Shown: positions 44,724 to 54,907 of the stretch, in pieces
How the letters are laid out: the number at the start of each line of letters is the position of its first letter
Position numbering within the stretch: position 1 is the first letter of the stretch
Assembly: GCF_004104375.1 (NCBI RefSeq)
Contig: NZ_QOVM01000006.1
Coordinates: forward strand, 186,001 to 250,000
Source of the DNA: Leeuwenhoekiella aequorea
GTDB taxonomy: Bacteria; Bacteroidota; Bacteroidia; Flavobacteriales; Flavobacteriaceae
DNA length: 64,000 bases
Direction of reading: 5' to 3'
Translations under genes and position numbers: made by a program
The notes under the pieces: generated by a model
What the model saw: the letters and a program-made list of their open reading frames with translations, nothing else
Told to the model about the DNA's origin: nothing
Database searches by the model: none

Positions 44724-46916
44724 ATGAGAACACATTCTGCTTTAGTAACTGTACTTGGTCTTAGTTTAGGATGTTTATTAGGATCGTGTAAGATGAAATC
44801 AATTGAAGATTCTGGTATTTCTACAACAATTGATGACTCAAAGGAGTTAGTTGCCTATGTCAATCCATTTATAGGTACCGCTCCATTAACCGATCCTGCT
44901 TTTATAGGTTATACTCCGCCCAAAGACTGGCGTGTCTGGGCGGGTTTAACTTATCCCGGTTCTACATTACCTAATGCAATGGTTCAATTGAGTCCTATAA
45001 CGCAATATGGCAGTGGTGCGGGATATGAGTATGAGGATTCAGAAATTATAGGATTTACACACACAAACAAAGGTCATTGGAATTTATGTCACATTCCTAT
45101 TCTCCCAGTATCCTCAGATGCTGATTTTCCTTTTAAATCTGGTTTTGATAAAAATACGGAAGCCGCTTCACCGGCATATTATTCGGTATATTTAAAAGAT
45201 TACGAAGTGGGGGTGCGGGTAACATCAAGTTTGCGAGCTGGATTTCATGAATACACATTTAAGCAAAATGCAGTACCTAAAATTCTCTTTGATTTAGGCA
45301 GGGCAAATAACAATGTAGATGAATGGGAAATACTAAAAACAGGTAAAAATACTTTAGAAGGATTTCAGCGTACAGGGGGCGATAAGGTTTATTTTTCAGT
45401 TCAATTGAGCGAACAGATTATTAACTTAGAGACGGTAGATCCTAATGAATCAAAAGGCTATACTTTACTAACTTTAGATGCTAAAAATTCGGTTGTAACC
45501 CTTAAAATAGGTCTGTCCTTTGTAAGTTCAGCGAATGCTAAAAATAATCTGAAGGAAGAGATAGGAAATAAAAATTTTGAAACTATTCAGAAAGAAGGAA
45601 TTTCAGTTTGGGAAAAACTGTTATCTAAAATTGAAGTAACTGGAGGTACAGAACGGGAAAAGGAGCTTTTTTATTCCTCATTGTATCGCAGTATGCAGTG
45701 GCCGGCTTTACGCAGTGATGTTAATGGTGATTTTACAGATGAGCAGGGGCAAATACAAAATAAAGGATTTCGTTTTTATACAAATCCATCATTGTGGGAT
45801 ACTTATCGTAATAAATTAGTTTTATTAAGTTTATTATCACCAGAGACGGTAGGAGATATTATTCAGTCTATGATCGAGCGCGGCTCAAATACTGGTTTTA
45901 TGCCAACTTTTTTTCACGGTGATCACGCCGCCCCATTCATAGCACAGGCGTACGGTAAAGGTATTCAGAATTTTAATGTAAAAAAGGCTTACGAATTGCT
46001 TTTAAATAATGCGTATAAAGAAGGTGGAACGCGCCCTTTTATCTTAGAATATATAGAAAAAGGATTTATTTCAGATCCTGATGTTAAAAATCCAAATACC
46101 GAAACCAAGGCAAAAGCCGGAGTTTCTAAAACTTTAGAATATGCTCTAGATGATCATAGTTTGGCCATTTTAGCAAGGGATTTGCAAGATTTTGAACACG
46201 CGGAAGATCTTGAAAAAAGATCTATGAATTATAAAAATGTTTACGATCCAAAAACGCATTTTATGCGCGGTAAATTAGCAGATGGATCGTTTATTAGTCC
46301 GTTTGATTCAGAATATCCCTATTATGAATATATGTATCGTGAGGCAAATGCGTGGCAATTGTCATTTTATGTACCACACGATATGTCCGGATTAGTAAAT
46401 CTATATGAAAATGATCAAGCATTTGAACAAAAGCTTGATTCGTTATTTACCCTCCCTTGGAATCCCAATCATATCGCTCGCAATGTAAGTGGATTTATGG
46501 GACAGTATTGCCACGGAAATCAACCTGATCATGAGGCTCCCTATGCCTATTATTTTATAAATAAACCCTATAAATCTCAGGAAATTATTGATGAGTTGTT
46601 GCACAATTATTACGGAGTAGGTTCAGAAGGATTGGCTTTAAGCGGAATGGATGATGCAGGAGAAATGAGTGCGTGGTATGTTTTTGCAGCTGCAGGACTA
46701 TATCCGTTATCCCCAGCAGATAACAAATACCTTGTTTCCCTTCCAATTTTTGATAAAGTCAAATGGAATCTTGGAGAAAAATCTTTAGAAATTTCAAAAA
46801 AAGGAACTTCCAGAAAATTGAAAAATATAGAATTAAATAAACTACCGGTAACAACGTATTTTTTAAGTCAGGAGCAACTTATTGCAGGTGGTAAATTGAT
46901 ATTAGATACAAAATAA
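44724..46916 (+). CDS. GH92 exo-alpha-mannosidase, divergent lipoprotein form
   Basis: 730 aa. Lipobox LLGSC (Cys22). GH92 enzymes are calcium-dependent inverting alpha-mannosidases. Seen: YVNPFIGT (about 45-52), GLTYPGSTLPNAMVQLSP, GYEYEDSEIIGFTHTN, the REANAW block with Glu540 (candidate general acid), HGNQPDHEA from 597 and SGMDDAGEMSAWYVF. It differs from the other three GH92 of the window in the motif after HGNQ and in a long FHGDHAAPF segment, so its linkage preference is probably different. It follows GH125 by 19 bp. Confidence 0.9.
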   Translation: MRTHSALVTVLGLSLGCLLGSCKMKSIEDSGISTTIDDSKELVAYVNPFIGTAPLTDPAFIGYTPPKDWRVWAGLTYPGSTLPNAMVQLSPITQYGSGAGYEYEDSEIIGFTHTNKGHWNLCHIPILPVSSDADFPFKSGFDKNTEAASPAYYSVYLKDYEVGVRVTSSLRAGFHEYTFKQNAVPKILFDLGRANNNVDEWEILKTGKNTLEGFQRTGGDKVYFSVQLSEQIINLETVDPNESKGYTLLTLDAKNSVVTLKIGLSFVSSANAKNNLKEEIGNKNFETIQKEGISVWEKLLSKIEVTGGTEREKELFYSSLYRSMQWPALRSDVNGDFTDEQGQIQNKGFRFYTNPSLWDTYRNKLVLLSLLSPETVGDIIQSMIERGSNTGFMPTFFHGDHAAPFIAQAYGKGIQNFNVKKAYELLLNNAYKEGGTRPFILEYIEKGFISDPDVKNPNTETKAKAGVSKTLEYALDDHSLAILARDLQDFEHAEDLEKRSMNYKNVYDPKTHFMRGKLADGSFISPFDSEYPYYEYMYREANAWQLSFYVPHDMSGLVNLYENDQAFEQKLDSLFTLPWNPNHIARNVSGFMGQYCHGNQPDHEAPYAYYFINKPYKSQEIIDELLHNYYGVGSEGLALSGMDDAGEMSAWYVFAAAGLYPLSPADNKYLVSLPIFDKVKWNLGEKSLEISKKGTSRKLKNIELNKLPVTTYFLSQEQLIAGGKLILDTK

Positions 46917-46996
46917 TGCTGTTTATGCTAGTTTTTAACGGGTAACTTTTGTGGGTAATATTCAGCTATTTATAGAATCGAGAAAGCCATCTTAAT

Positions 46997-47809
46997 ATGA
47001 GAGTTTATTTTACATTATTTCTTATTATAATTACTAGTATTAATTTTTTCGCTCAAGAGCTCAATTATAAGATTGAAGAAAATATAAGTTATTATCCCAC
47101 TAATGAATCAGGTTTGACAGCATATCAGAGAGCACAATGTCGTCTTGATATTTACTGGCCTACGCGAAAGAAAGATGTTCCTGTCATCATTTGGTTTCAC
47201 GGAGGTGGCTTAACCGGCGGATCTAAAGAAATTCCGCAAGCTTTAAAAGATAAAGGGTATTGTATTGTAGGGGTTGGTTATCGCTTGTCTCCACAAGTAA
47301 AAGCGGCAACCAGTATTGATGATGCGACTGCTGCAATAGCCTGGGTTTTTGAGAACATCGCACGGTATAATGGCAATTCCAAATCAATTTTTGTTTCTGG
47401 GCATTCTGCTGGTGGTTATTTGGCTTTAATGTCTGTGATGGATAAATCACGTTTAAAATCATACGAAATAGACGCAAATAAGGTGGCTGGTTTAATACCG
47501 TTTAGTGGTCATACAATTACACATTTTACTATACGTGCAGAACGTGGAATTCCTGGAGAACAGCCTATTATAGATGAATTTGCTCCATTATATTATGTAC
47601 GTAAAGATGCACCACCTACCTTATTAATTACAGGAGACCGAGAACTAGAAATGTTAGGGAGATATGAAGAAAATGCTTATTTCTATAGGATGATGAAAGT
47701 TGCCGGTCAGGAAAAAATAAAACACTATGAAATGCAGGGTTATGGACATAATATGACCTCTCCAGCATTTCCTTTATTAATAGATTTTATTGAAAAGTTC
47801 AAAGAATAG
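46997..47809 (+). CDS. Secreted alpha/beta-hydrolase, esterase-like
   Basis: 270 aa, signal peptide ending NFFAQ (about 20). Oxyanion loop FHGGGLTGG (about 72-80), nucleophile elbow GHSAGG with Ser137, an acid near TGDRELEM and the catalytic His in GYGHNM near the C-terminus give a complete triad of the carboxylesterase/BD-FAE-like group. Possible roles are removal of acyl groups from the mannan or from a linked aglycone; no substrate can be named. It is 80 bp downstream of GH92 with no clear terminator between, so it is probably on the same transcript. Confidence 0.8.
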   Translation: MRVYFTLFLIIITSINFFAQELNYKIEENISYYPTNESGLTAYQRAQCRLDIYWPTRKKDVPVIIWFHGGGLTGGSKEIPQALKDKGYCIVGVGYRLSPQVKAATSIDDATAAIAWVFENIARYNGNSKSIFVSGHSAGGYLALMSVMDKSRLKSYEIDANKVAGLIPFSGHTITHFTIRAERGIPGEQPIIDEFAPLYYVRKDAPPTLLITGDRELEMLGRYEENAYFYRMMKVAGQEKIKHYEMQGYGHNMTSPAFPLLIDFIEKFKE

Positions 47810-47870
47810 TATAGATTAATTAGATGTCTTTTAGATGAAATCCAACTAAATATGATTAATTTATTCATAG

Positions 47871-47882
47871 TAAAACCTTTTA
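47871..47882. promoter_or_regulatory. PUL 2 operator variant before the ROK gene
   Basis: TAAAACCTTTTA, one base from the perfect palindrome and the reverse complement of the variant at 37479-37490. It sits 7 bp upstream of the promoter box at 47890-47897. Confidence 0.6.
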
Positions 47883-47889
47883 GTTAGTT

Positions 47890-47897
47890 TATTTTTG
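47890..47897 (+). promoter_or_regulatory. Bacteroidetes -7 promoter box of the ROK gene
   Basis: TATTTTTG is an exact match to TAnnTTTG. It lies 41 bp before the ATG at 47939 and just downstream of the operator variant, so a bound repressor would cover the promoter spacer. No clear -33 element was seen. Confidence 0.5.
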
Positions 47898-47938
47898 CAG
47901 ACAAATTGAAGGTTGTATTAGAAGTGCCAATACGATAT

Positions 47939-49081
47939 ATGAAAAATATTTACGAAGACGATAGGATTGTAATGACTTTAGATGCGGGAGGAACAAATTT
48001 TGTTTTTACAGCATTCCAAGCAGGTAAAGAAATTATCAAACCCATTAATTTACCTTCTTATTCAGATAATTTAGAAGCTTGTCTAAAAATCATAATTAAT
48101 GGTTTTAATCAAGTAAAAAAAAGTCTCAAAGGTCAAAACCCTGAAGCTATTAGTTTTGCTTTTCCTGGTCCTGCAGATTATAAAAATGGCGTTATTGGTA
48201 ATCTTGTCAATCTACCCGCCTTCAATGGAGGAGTTGCTCTGGGCCCAATGCTTGAAGAAATTTTTAAGATTCCTACCCTAATTAATAATGATGGAGATCT
48301 TTTTGCATATGGTGAAGCGGTAGCCGGAATACTTCCCTTTTTGAATAAAAAAATGGCAGATGCAGGTCTTGTACGTACGTATAAAAATCTGATAGGAATT
48401 ACACTAGGTACAGGATTTGGTGGTGGCCTTGTAATAAATAATCAAATTTGTTTAGGAGATAATTCTGCAGCTGGTGAGGTATGGTTAACCCGTAATTATA
48501 TAGAACCTCAAACAGTAGTGGAAGAGAGTGTGAGTATAAGAGCTATTCAGCGAGTTTATGCTAAACATTCTCAATCTAAAGATCTATTAACTCCACTTGA
48601 AATTTATAGTATTGCAACAGGTGAGAAAGAAGGAGATCAACAAGCGGCAATACTTGCTTTTGAGGAAATGGGAGTAGCTATTGGTGAGTCTTTGGCAAAT
48701 ATATTAGCATTATTTGATGGACAGATTGTTATTGGAGGAGGTATTGCAGGAGCCTCTCAATTTATAATACCAAAAATTATAGAACATCTTTCGGGATCTA
48801 TTTACGATCTTGATAATAACGCAATGCCTAGAACTATTGCGACCATTTACAATATAGATACAGATAACGGACTTCAGGATTTTTTAAAGAATTCTGAAAC
48901 CGAAGTAGTAATACCGTTTAGTACTAAAAAGGCATTCTATAGTCAGGAAAAACGCATAGCAATAGCGGTTTCAAAATTAGGTACTAGTACAGCTATATGT
49001 TTGGGAGCTTATGCTTTAGCACTAGATTTTCTCGATAAAACCAATATGTATTCAGAACTTATTCCATCTCAAATAGATTAA
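47939..49081 (+). CDS. ROK-family sugar kinase without the zinc motif
   Basis: 380 aa, cytoplasmic, from the ATG at 47939 (an in-frame TTG at 47906 lies too close to the promoter box). Phosphate loop MTLDAGGTNFVF, INNDGDLFAYGE with the likely catalytic Asp, and GITLGTGFGGGLVIN identify a ROK kinase; there is no helix-turn-helix, so it is not a ROK repressor. The usual CxCGxxGCxE zinc site after the GE motif is replaced by GEVWLTRNYIEPQTVVEE with no Cys. It probably phosphorylates mannose or another hexose released by this PUL. Confidence 0.82.
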   Translation: MKNIYEDDRIVMTLDAGGTNFVFTAFQAGKEIIKPINLPSYSDNLEACLKIIINGFNQVKKSLKGQNPEAISFAFPGPADYKNGVIGNLVNLPAFNGGVALGPMLEEIFKIPTLINNDGDLFAYGEAVAGILPFLNKKMADAGLVRTYKNLIGITLGTGFGGGLVINNQICLGDNSAAGEVWLTRNYIEPQTVVEESVSIRAIQRVYAKHSQSKDLLTPLEIYSIATGEKEGDQQAAILAFEEMGVAIGESLANILALFDGQIVIGGGIAGASQFIIPKIIEHLSGSIYDLDNNAMPRTIATIYNIDTDNGLQDFLKNSETEVVIPFSTKKAFYSQEKRIAIAVSKLGTSTAICLGAYALALDFLDKTNMYSELIPSQID

Positions 49082-49112
49082 AAAAAGCCAGCTCATCGAG
49101 CTGGCTTTTTTT
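49081..49112. terminator. Bidirectional terminator between ROK and GH92
   Basis: Arms 49081-49094 and 49098-49111 pair over 14 bp (core GCCAGCTC/GAGCTGGC) with a 3-nt loop, with A and T runs on both sides. It serves the plus-strand ROK gene and the minus-strand GH92 operon ending at 49165. Confidence 0.9.
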
Positions 49113-49164
49113 GTCTAAATCAAAAGAGTTTAAGTAATTTGGATTTCTTCTGAATACTATTAGA

Positions 49165-51483
49165 TTAATTATAAAGATTTTTATTTGGTTTGCTACTCAT
49201 ATAAAAAGTGAGCTTACCACCATTCATAACCTGATCGTGAGTGATAAACGGCTTTTTAAGAAGTACACCGTTAAGTTCTACTTTGCGCACATACACATTT
49301 TTATCAGATTGGTTTTTAGCTTCGACAGTAAAGGTATTACCATTGTCTAAATGCAAGCTCGCTTCCTCAATCGCCGGACTTCCCAAAGCATAATCTACAG
49401 ATCCAGGGGCAACAGGATAGAATCCTAAACTGCTAAATAAATACCAAGCGCTCATTTGTCCAAAATCATCGTTTCCACTTAACCCATCATTACCTGTCTG
49501 GTATTTATCTTTTAAAATCATTCTAATTTTATCCTGAGCTTTGTAGGCATCATTAGTCCAGTTATACATATAAGCAACGTGATGTGATGGCTCATTTCCA
49601 TGAACATAGTTACCTATGATTCCTTCGCGTGAGATGTCTTCGGTATTTTCAAAATACTTATCTGGCAAATGCATAGTAAATAACGAATCTAGATGTATAC
49701 TGAATTTTTCTTTTCCGCCCATCATATCTATTAACGATGCAGGATCGTGAGGAACATACAAACTGTAATTCCAACTGTTACCTTCAATGAAACCCTGCCC
49801 GTGAGTATTGAGCGCATCAAAATCTTTTTTAAATGTGCCATCGCTAAGTTTAGGACGCATAAAACCGATTTTTGCATCATAAACATTCTTGTAATAAGTA
49901 GAACGCTCTATAAATTCATCGTAAATTTCTTGCCGTCCTAATTTTTGTGCAGCTTGCGCAATCGCCCAGTCATCATAGGCGTATTCCAAAGTTTTGGATA
50001 CTGAAGCGCCACTTTTATCTTCAGGAACATATTGCATATCTATATAGTCACCAATACCATCAAAATAGCGGGTTCTGGCGGTTTGAACGCAAGCATCTAG
50101 AGCTGCATTCTGATCAAAGTCTGCATTGCCTTTTACTATTGCATCAGCAATGACAGAAACACTATGGTAGCCTATCATACACCAGTTTTCATTAGCATAA
50201 TGTGACCAGATAGGAAGCATATGGTGAACACTCTGCTCTTGATGTACCAGCATAGATTGAATCATATCTTGATTTCGTTGAGGCTGTAGTACATTAAATA
50301 AGGGATGTAAAGCTCTATACGTATCCCAAAGCGAAAAACTGGTGTAGTTTGTAAAGCCCTCTGCCTGATGAATATTGCGATCCAGCCCCATATATTTACC
50401 ATCAACATCCATATAAACAGTAGGACCCAAGAATGCATGATACATTGCAGTATATAAATTTACTTTGTCTGATTCCTTTAAGGTTTCAACAGTAATTTTA
50501 TTCAGCTCCTGATTCCAGGCATCACGTGCTTTTTGCTTTACAGATTCAAAATCCCAGCCAGGTATTTCAGTTTTCATATTGTTTAAAGCACCATCTGTAC
50601 TTACTGGAGATAATGCCATCTTAACATTAATGGCTTCCCCTTCTTCAGTATCAAAATCAAAATAGAGACGTAAATCTTTTCCAGCCATTTCTGGGAAATT
50701 ATGATTCTGGTCAAAACGCCCCCAGAAGCCACGATAAACTTGATCTTTTTGTTTTTCTTGGCCATAGCTTTTAAAAGCTTTACTAAAGCTCATTGCAAAA
50801 TATACTTTACGAGTACGAGCCCAGCCACTGGTTTGTCTGTAACCGGTAATTGTAGAATCATTCTCTACACGAACAAACGTCCATACATTTTTACCATCAT
50901 AGTTATAAATCCCGGCTTTCAGGTCCAGAATAATATGTGCCTCTGTACTTTTTGGAAAAGTGTATTTATGCATTCCAACTCGCGTAGAGGCAGTAAGTTC
51001 GGCCTTAATATTATAATCTTTAAGATTCACTGCATAGTAGCCGGCTGTAGCTTTTTCTTCCTCGTGCGAAAAACGAGAGCGATAACCCATGTCTGGATTT
51101 GCGGCAGTTCCGGGATTTAATTGTAATGTTCCAACAGTAGGCATTACTAGAAGATCTCCAAGATCTGAGTGTCCTGTACCACTAAAGTGTGTATGACTAA
51201 ATCCTACAATGGTTTTGTCATCGTATTTATAGCCTGCACAATATTTATATACATCAGGGTTATACCGCCCGTTTACAGCATAGGGTATAGTGTCTGTATC
51301 TGGACTTAATTGTACACTTCCAAAGGGTACAGTTGCACCGGGGTAGGTGTGACCCATTTTCGCAGTACCTATTAAAGGATCTACATAACGTGCCAAATCT
51401 TCCTGAGCGTACGCGACATTAAAAACACCAACCGCAAGTAAGCTTGCGGTGGCGATTATTTTTTTAAATTTTATCTGAGTCAT
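49165..51483 (-). CDS. GH92 alpha-mannosidase, HGNE type
   Basis: 772 aa, signal peptide ending VAYAQ (about 27). YVDPLIGTAKMGHTYPGATVPFGSVQLSPDT, then GFSHTHFSGTGHSDLGD, IEGNSWNYSLYVPHD with Glu567 (candidate general acid), HGNEPSHH (His628, Glu631) and GNDDFGQMSAWYLFS (Asp672, Asp673). This is the most canonical GH92 of the four; the HGNEPSHH form is the one I associate with alpha-1,2/1,3-mannosidases of high-mannose glycans. It is last in the minus-strand operon GH43-GH92-GH92 (gap 20 bp) ahead of the terminator at 49081-49112. Confidence 0.93.
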   Translation of the reverse strand: MTQIKFKKIIATASLLAVGVFNVAYAQEDLARYVDPLIGTAKMGHTYPGATVPFGSVQLSPDTDTIPYAVNGRYNPDVYKYCAGYKYDDKTIVGFSHTHFSGTGHSDLGDLLVMPTVGTLQLNPGTAANPDMGYRSRFSHEEEKATAGYYAVNLKDYNIKAELTASTRVGMHKYTFPKSTEAHIILDLKAGIYNYDGKNVWTFVRVENDSTITGYRQTSGWARTRKVYFAMSFSKAFKSYGQEKQKDQVYRGFWGRFDQNHNFPEMAGKDLRLYFDFDTEEGEAINVKMALSPVSTDGALNNMKTEIPGWDFESVKQKARDAWNQELNKITVETLKESDKVNLYTAMYHAFLGPTVYMDVDGKYMGLDRNIHQAEGFTNYTSFSLWDTYRALHPLFNVLQPQRNQDMIQSMLVHQEQSVHHMLPIWSHYANENWCMIGYHSVSVIADAIVKGNADFDQNAALDACVQTARTRYFDGIGDYIDMQYVPEDKSGASVSKTLEYAYDDWAIAQAAQKLGRQEIYDEFIERSTYYKNVYDAKIGFMRPKLSDGTFKKDFDALNTHGQGFIEGNSWNYSLYVPHDPASLIDMMGGKEKFSIHLDSLFTMHLPDKYFENTEDISREGIIGNYVHGNEPSHHVAYMYNWTNDAYKAQDKIRMILKDKYQTGNDGLSGNDDFGQMSAWYLFSSLGFYPVAPGSVDYALGSPAIEEASLHLDNGNTFTVEAKNQSDKNVYVRKVELNGVLLKKPFITHDQVMNGGKLTFYMSSKPNKNLYN

Positions 51484-51503
51484 TAATTTAGGGTAAGAAA
51501 TTT

Positions 51504-53849
51504 TTAATCTTCATTAGAAAGCGAATATGGAAATGAGGATTTATTAGTTCCGCGGATAGTGTTGGGTTCTTCACTCATTTCATAATCTATAGTCATGCCA
51601 TTTTGAATAGCCTCATGGCTTAACCAATTTTTAGTATAGGTTTTTCCATTTACTTTCATTACTTCAATATAACGGTTTGTATTACTATTTTCTAGAGCGT
51701 TAATTATGAGTTCTTTTCCATTTTCAAGCTTAAGCGTTATTTTTTTGAATAATGGCGCTCCTAAAACATACTCGTCAGTAGCAGGAGCAACCGGATAGAA
51801 TCCCATTGCTGAAAATACATACCAGGCTGAAGTTTGTCCATTGTCCTCATCACCACAATATCCATCTGGAGTAGGCATGTACATTCTATTCATTGTCTCA
51901 CGAGCCCAATATTGAGTTTTCCAAGGTGCTCCTGCATAATTATACAGGTAAATCATATGCTGTATAGGTTGATTACCGTGAGCATATTGACCCATATCTG
52001 CTATTTGCATTTCGCGTATTTCGTGAATAACGCCACCATAAACGCTTTCATCAAAAATAGGAGGCATTGAGAATACAGAATCTAATTTCTTGACAAAATT
52101 TTTCTCTCCGCCCATTAAGTCAACTAGACCTTGTACATCGTGAAATACAGACCAGCTATAGTGCCAGCTGTTTCCTTCTGTAAAAGGATTTCCCCATCTA
52201 AACGGGTTAAAATCTTCTTGCCAGCTTCCATCTTCATTCTTACCACGCATCAAACCATAACTGGGATCAAAGAGATTTTTGTAGTTCATACTACGCTCTT
52301 TGTATTTGTTTATTTCCTTTTTAGATTTACCAATCGCTTTACCAAATTGATAAATGGCAAAGTCATCATAAGCATATTCAAGAGTTCTGGCAGCACTTTC
52401 ATTAATACCTACATCATAGGGTACATATCCTAGTTTGTTATAGTATGGCGCTCCTGCACGTCCTACAGCACTTATGGGACCTTCATTGTTAGCGCCATTG
52501 ATTAATGCTTTCCAAAGTGTTTCGGTATCATAATCTCTCATTCCTTTTATGTAGGCATCTGCAACTACGGATGCAGAATTGTTACCTACCATAATATTTG
52601 CATAACCGGGACTAGACCACTCCGGCAACCAGCCTCCTTCTTTAAAATCATTAGCAAGACCCTCTTGCATTTCTTTATTGATTGAAGGATATGCAAGATT
52701 TAAGAAGGGATAAAGGGCGCGAAAAGTATCCCAAAAACCAGTACCAGCAAACATATAACCCGGAAGTATCTGGCCGTTATAGGGACTCCAATGTACGATC
52801 TCATCTTGTGCATTAATTTCATATAATTTATTCGGAAAGAATAGGGTTCTATAAAGGCAAGAATAAAATGTTCTAATTTGATCTAAGGTTCCGCCACCTA
52901 CTTGTATACGGCCTAGTTTTTCGTTCCAAAGGTCTCGTGCTTTTTGCTTTGTAGATTCAAAATCTGAAGCACCTATTTCTCTACTTAAATTCAATTCAGC
53001 CTGATCAAAACTTATGAAAGAAGAAGCAACTTTAGCATTAACAACAGTACCTTCTTTTGTATCAAAACCTACAATAGCACCCGCATGATTGCCTTGCATT
53101 TCTGCTTTTCCTTTTGCAAGCGTGCTACCTTCCCAGGTATTTACATCACTAAAAGGCTTATCAAACTTAATTACAAAATAGTTCTTGAAATTAGTAAGTT
53201 TTCCACGTGCATACTTAGTAGTATATCCAATAATTTTATTTTCTTCAGGAATTACTTTTACATAAGATCCTTTATCAAATGGGTCTATTACCACATATGA
53301 ACTATCAGATTTCGGAAATGTCATTTTAAATTGGGCAGCACGTTCTGTAGGTGTTAATTCTACCGTGACATCGTGATCAGCTAGATAAACCTTATAGTAA
53401 TAGGGCGTAGAAACTTCGGCTTTATGCGAAAACCAACTTGCACGATCATCCTGAGTGAACTTCATTCCACCAGTTACCGGCATCAATGAAAATTGACCAT
53501 AGTCATTCATCCATGGTGATGGTTGGTGGGTTTGCTTAAAACCACGAATTTTATCTGCATCGTAAGTATAAGCCCATCCATCGCCCATATTTCCCGTTTG
53601 TGGTGTCCATAAGTTCATACCCCAAGGTACGGCAACGGCGGGGTAGGTGTTTCCGTTAGATAACCCCGGACTGGAGTCTGTGCCCATCAGCGGGTTTACG
53701 TAATCGACAGGATTTTTGATAGAATCTAAAATATCATTTTGTGCTTGTAAGCTGCCGATAGCGAGAAAACAAATGAGGAGTGTCGTTTTCAATTTACCCC
53801 AATAGTTAATGGGTAATAGAGCTTTTAATTTAAAGGGATTAACTTTCAT
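51504..53849 (-). CDS. GH92 alpha-mannosidase, HGNQ type
   Basis: 781 aa, signal peptide ending GSLQAQ (about 36). YVNPLMGTDSSPGLSNGNTYPAVAVPWGMNLWTPQTG, GFKQTHQPSPWMNDYGQFSLMPVTG, FTEGNSWHYSWSVFHD with Glu558, HGNQPIQHMIYLYN (His624, Gln627) and GDEDNGQTSAWYVFSAMGFYPV. It is closely related to the protein at 57669-59942, sharing nearly all these blocks, and clearly distinct from the HGNE enzyme downstream. The Q form marks a separate GH92 subgroup, whose linkage I cannot name. It is the second gene of the operon that starts at 54847. Confidence 0.92.
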   Translation of the reverse strand: MKVNPFKLKALLPINYWGKLKTTLLICFLAIGSLQAQNDILDSIKNPVDYVNPLMGTDSSPGLSNGNTYPAVAVPWGMNLWTPQTGNMGDGWAYTYDADKIRGFKQTHQPSPWMNDYGQFSLMPVTGGMKFTQDDRASWFSHKAEVSTPYYYKVYLADHDVTVELTPTERAAQFKMTFPKSDSSYVVIDPFDKGSYVKVIPEENKIIGYTTKYARGKLTNFKNYFVIKFDKPFSDVNTWEGSTLAKGKAEMQGNHAGAIVGFDTKEGTVVNAKVASSFISFDQAELNLSREIGASDFESTKQKARDLWNEKLGRIQVGGGTLDQIRTFYSCLYRTLFFPNKLYEINAQDEIVHWSPYNGQILPGYMFAGTGFWDTFRALYPFLNLAYPSINKEMQEGLANDFKEGGWLPEWSSPGYANIMVGNNSASVVADAYIKGMRDYDTETLWKALINGANNEGPISAVGRAGAPYYNKLGYVPYDVGINESAARTLEYAYDDFAIYQFGKAIGKSKKEINKYKERSMNYKNLFDPSYGLMRGKNEDGSWQEDFNPFRWGNPFTEGNSWHYSWSVFHDVQGLVDLMGGEKNFVKKLDSVFSMPPIFDESVYGGVIHEIREMQIADMGQYAHGNQPIQHMIYLYNYAGAPWKTQYWARETMNRMYMPTPDGYCGDEDNGQTSAWYVFSAMGFYPVAPATDEYVLGAPLFKKITLKLENGKELIINALENSNTNRYIEVMKVNGKTYTKNWLSHEAIQNGMTIDYEMSEEPNTIRGTNKSSFPYSLSNED

Positions 53850-53875
53850 CTAATTCTATAATTAAGTATTTAAAT

Positions 53876-54847
53876 TTATCTGCGATTCTTATTCAAGGGG
53901 TTGGCTCGTACTCCTTCATTACTAATTTTAACAGGCTTTATAAAACCATCTTTATCAAAATACATCTTGTCAATGCAAATTTCTCTTGAGTTTTGATCGG
54001 TCTCATTAAGGGGTCTGCGGTGGTACACCATATAATAATCATCAGATCCTTTTTCATGAATTACACTATGATGACCTGCGCCTGTAGCAATTGCCGCATC
54101 TTGCTGTAATATTTTGGCCTCACGTTTAAACGGCCCAAACGGAGAATCTGCAATCGCATAGGCAACACTGTAATCTGGTCCTGTCCATCCACCTTCAGAC
54201 CACATAAAATAGTATTTATCATCTTTGATAAACATAAATGGCCCTTCTACATAATTTTCAGGAGTAATTTCTTTAAAAATAGTACCATCTTCAAAAGGAA
54301 TAAAACCGGTAAAATCTTTATTTAATTGAGCCACATTGCAATGTCCCCAACCGCCGTAGTACAAATAATAGTTACCGTTTTTATCTTTAAAAACAAATTG
54401 GTCAATTGGCTGCGCTCCATTGTGAAATTTATCGATTAGAGGTTTTCCTAGATAATCTTTAAAAGGCCCTTCTGGTTTATCACTTACAGCTACTCCAATA
54501 CCTCCTAATTCATTATTACTCTGTATATCATTTGCACCGAAAAATAGGAAGTACTTATTCTCTTTTTTTATGATTGAAGGTGCCCACAAGGCCCGTTTAG
54601 CCCACTTAATTGCTGTGGTATCTAGAATACGTTCATGTTTTGTCCACTCGGTTAAATTTGAAGAAGAAAAAGCATCCAGATGAACCTGACTATCATAGGG
54701 AGCCGAAAATGTAGGATAGATCCAATACGTCGTATCAAATATGATTCCTTCAGGATCGGCATACCATCCTTTGAAAATGGGATTATTCTCTTGAGCATAG
54801 CTATTTGTAAGCAGCAAAAAAGCCAGGAATGTTAATGATTTAAGCAT
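53876..54847 (-). CDS. GH43-like five-bladed propeller glycosidase
   Basis: 323 aa, signal peptide ending NSYAQ (about 19). The three acidic residues of GH43 are in place: GWYADPEGIIF with Asp31 (base), QPIDQFVF with Asp149, and NYVEGPFMF with Glu201 (acid). Most GH43 enzymes act on arabinofuranose, xylose or galactofuranose. In a mannan locus it could remove a furanose or other capping side group; the specificity is open. It is the first gene of a minus-strand operon under the operator at 54886 and is followed by two GH92 genes. Confidence 0.85.
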   Translation of the reverse strand: MLKSLTFLAFLLLTNSYAQENNPIFKGWYADPEGIIFDTTYWIYPTFSAPYDSQVHLDAFSSSNLTEWTKHERILDTTAIKWAKRALWAPSIIKKENKYFLFFGANDIQSNNELGGIGVAVSDKPEGPFKDYLGKPLIDKFHNGAQPIDQFVFKDKNGNYYLYYGGWGHCNVAQLNKDFTGFIPFEDGTIFKEITPENYVEGPFMFIKDDKYYFMWSEGGWTGPDYSVAYAIADSPFGPFKREAKILQQDAAIATGAGHHSVIHEKGSDDYYMVYHRRPLNETDQNSREICIDKMYFDKDGFIKPVKISNEGVRANPLNKNRR

Positions 54848-54885
54848 AATTCAATTATAGGTTATAAATATAAGCACAACCAGCG

Positions 54886-54897
54886 TAAAACGTTTTA
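54886..54897. promoter_or_regulatory. PUL 2 operator, perfect palindrome before GH43
   Basis: TAAAACGTTTTA, 39 bp upstream of the GH43-like ATG at 54847 on the minus strand and just past the 3' end of the phosphatase gene. It would control the operon GH43-GH92-GH92. Confidence 0.75.
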
Positions 54898-54907
54898 GTT
54901 GTCTTTT

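Noticed and set aside
47906-47938. TTG start for the ROK kinase, 33 bp upstream of the ATG.
   Set aside because: It lies 8 bp after the TAnnTTTG promoter box, inside the likely leader, and the added residues do not resemble the family N-terminus.
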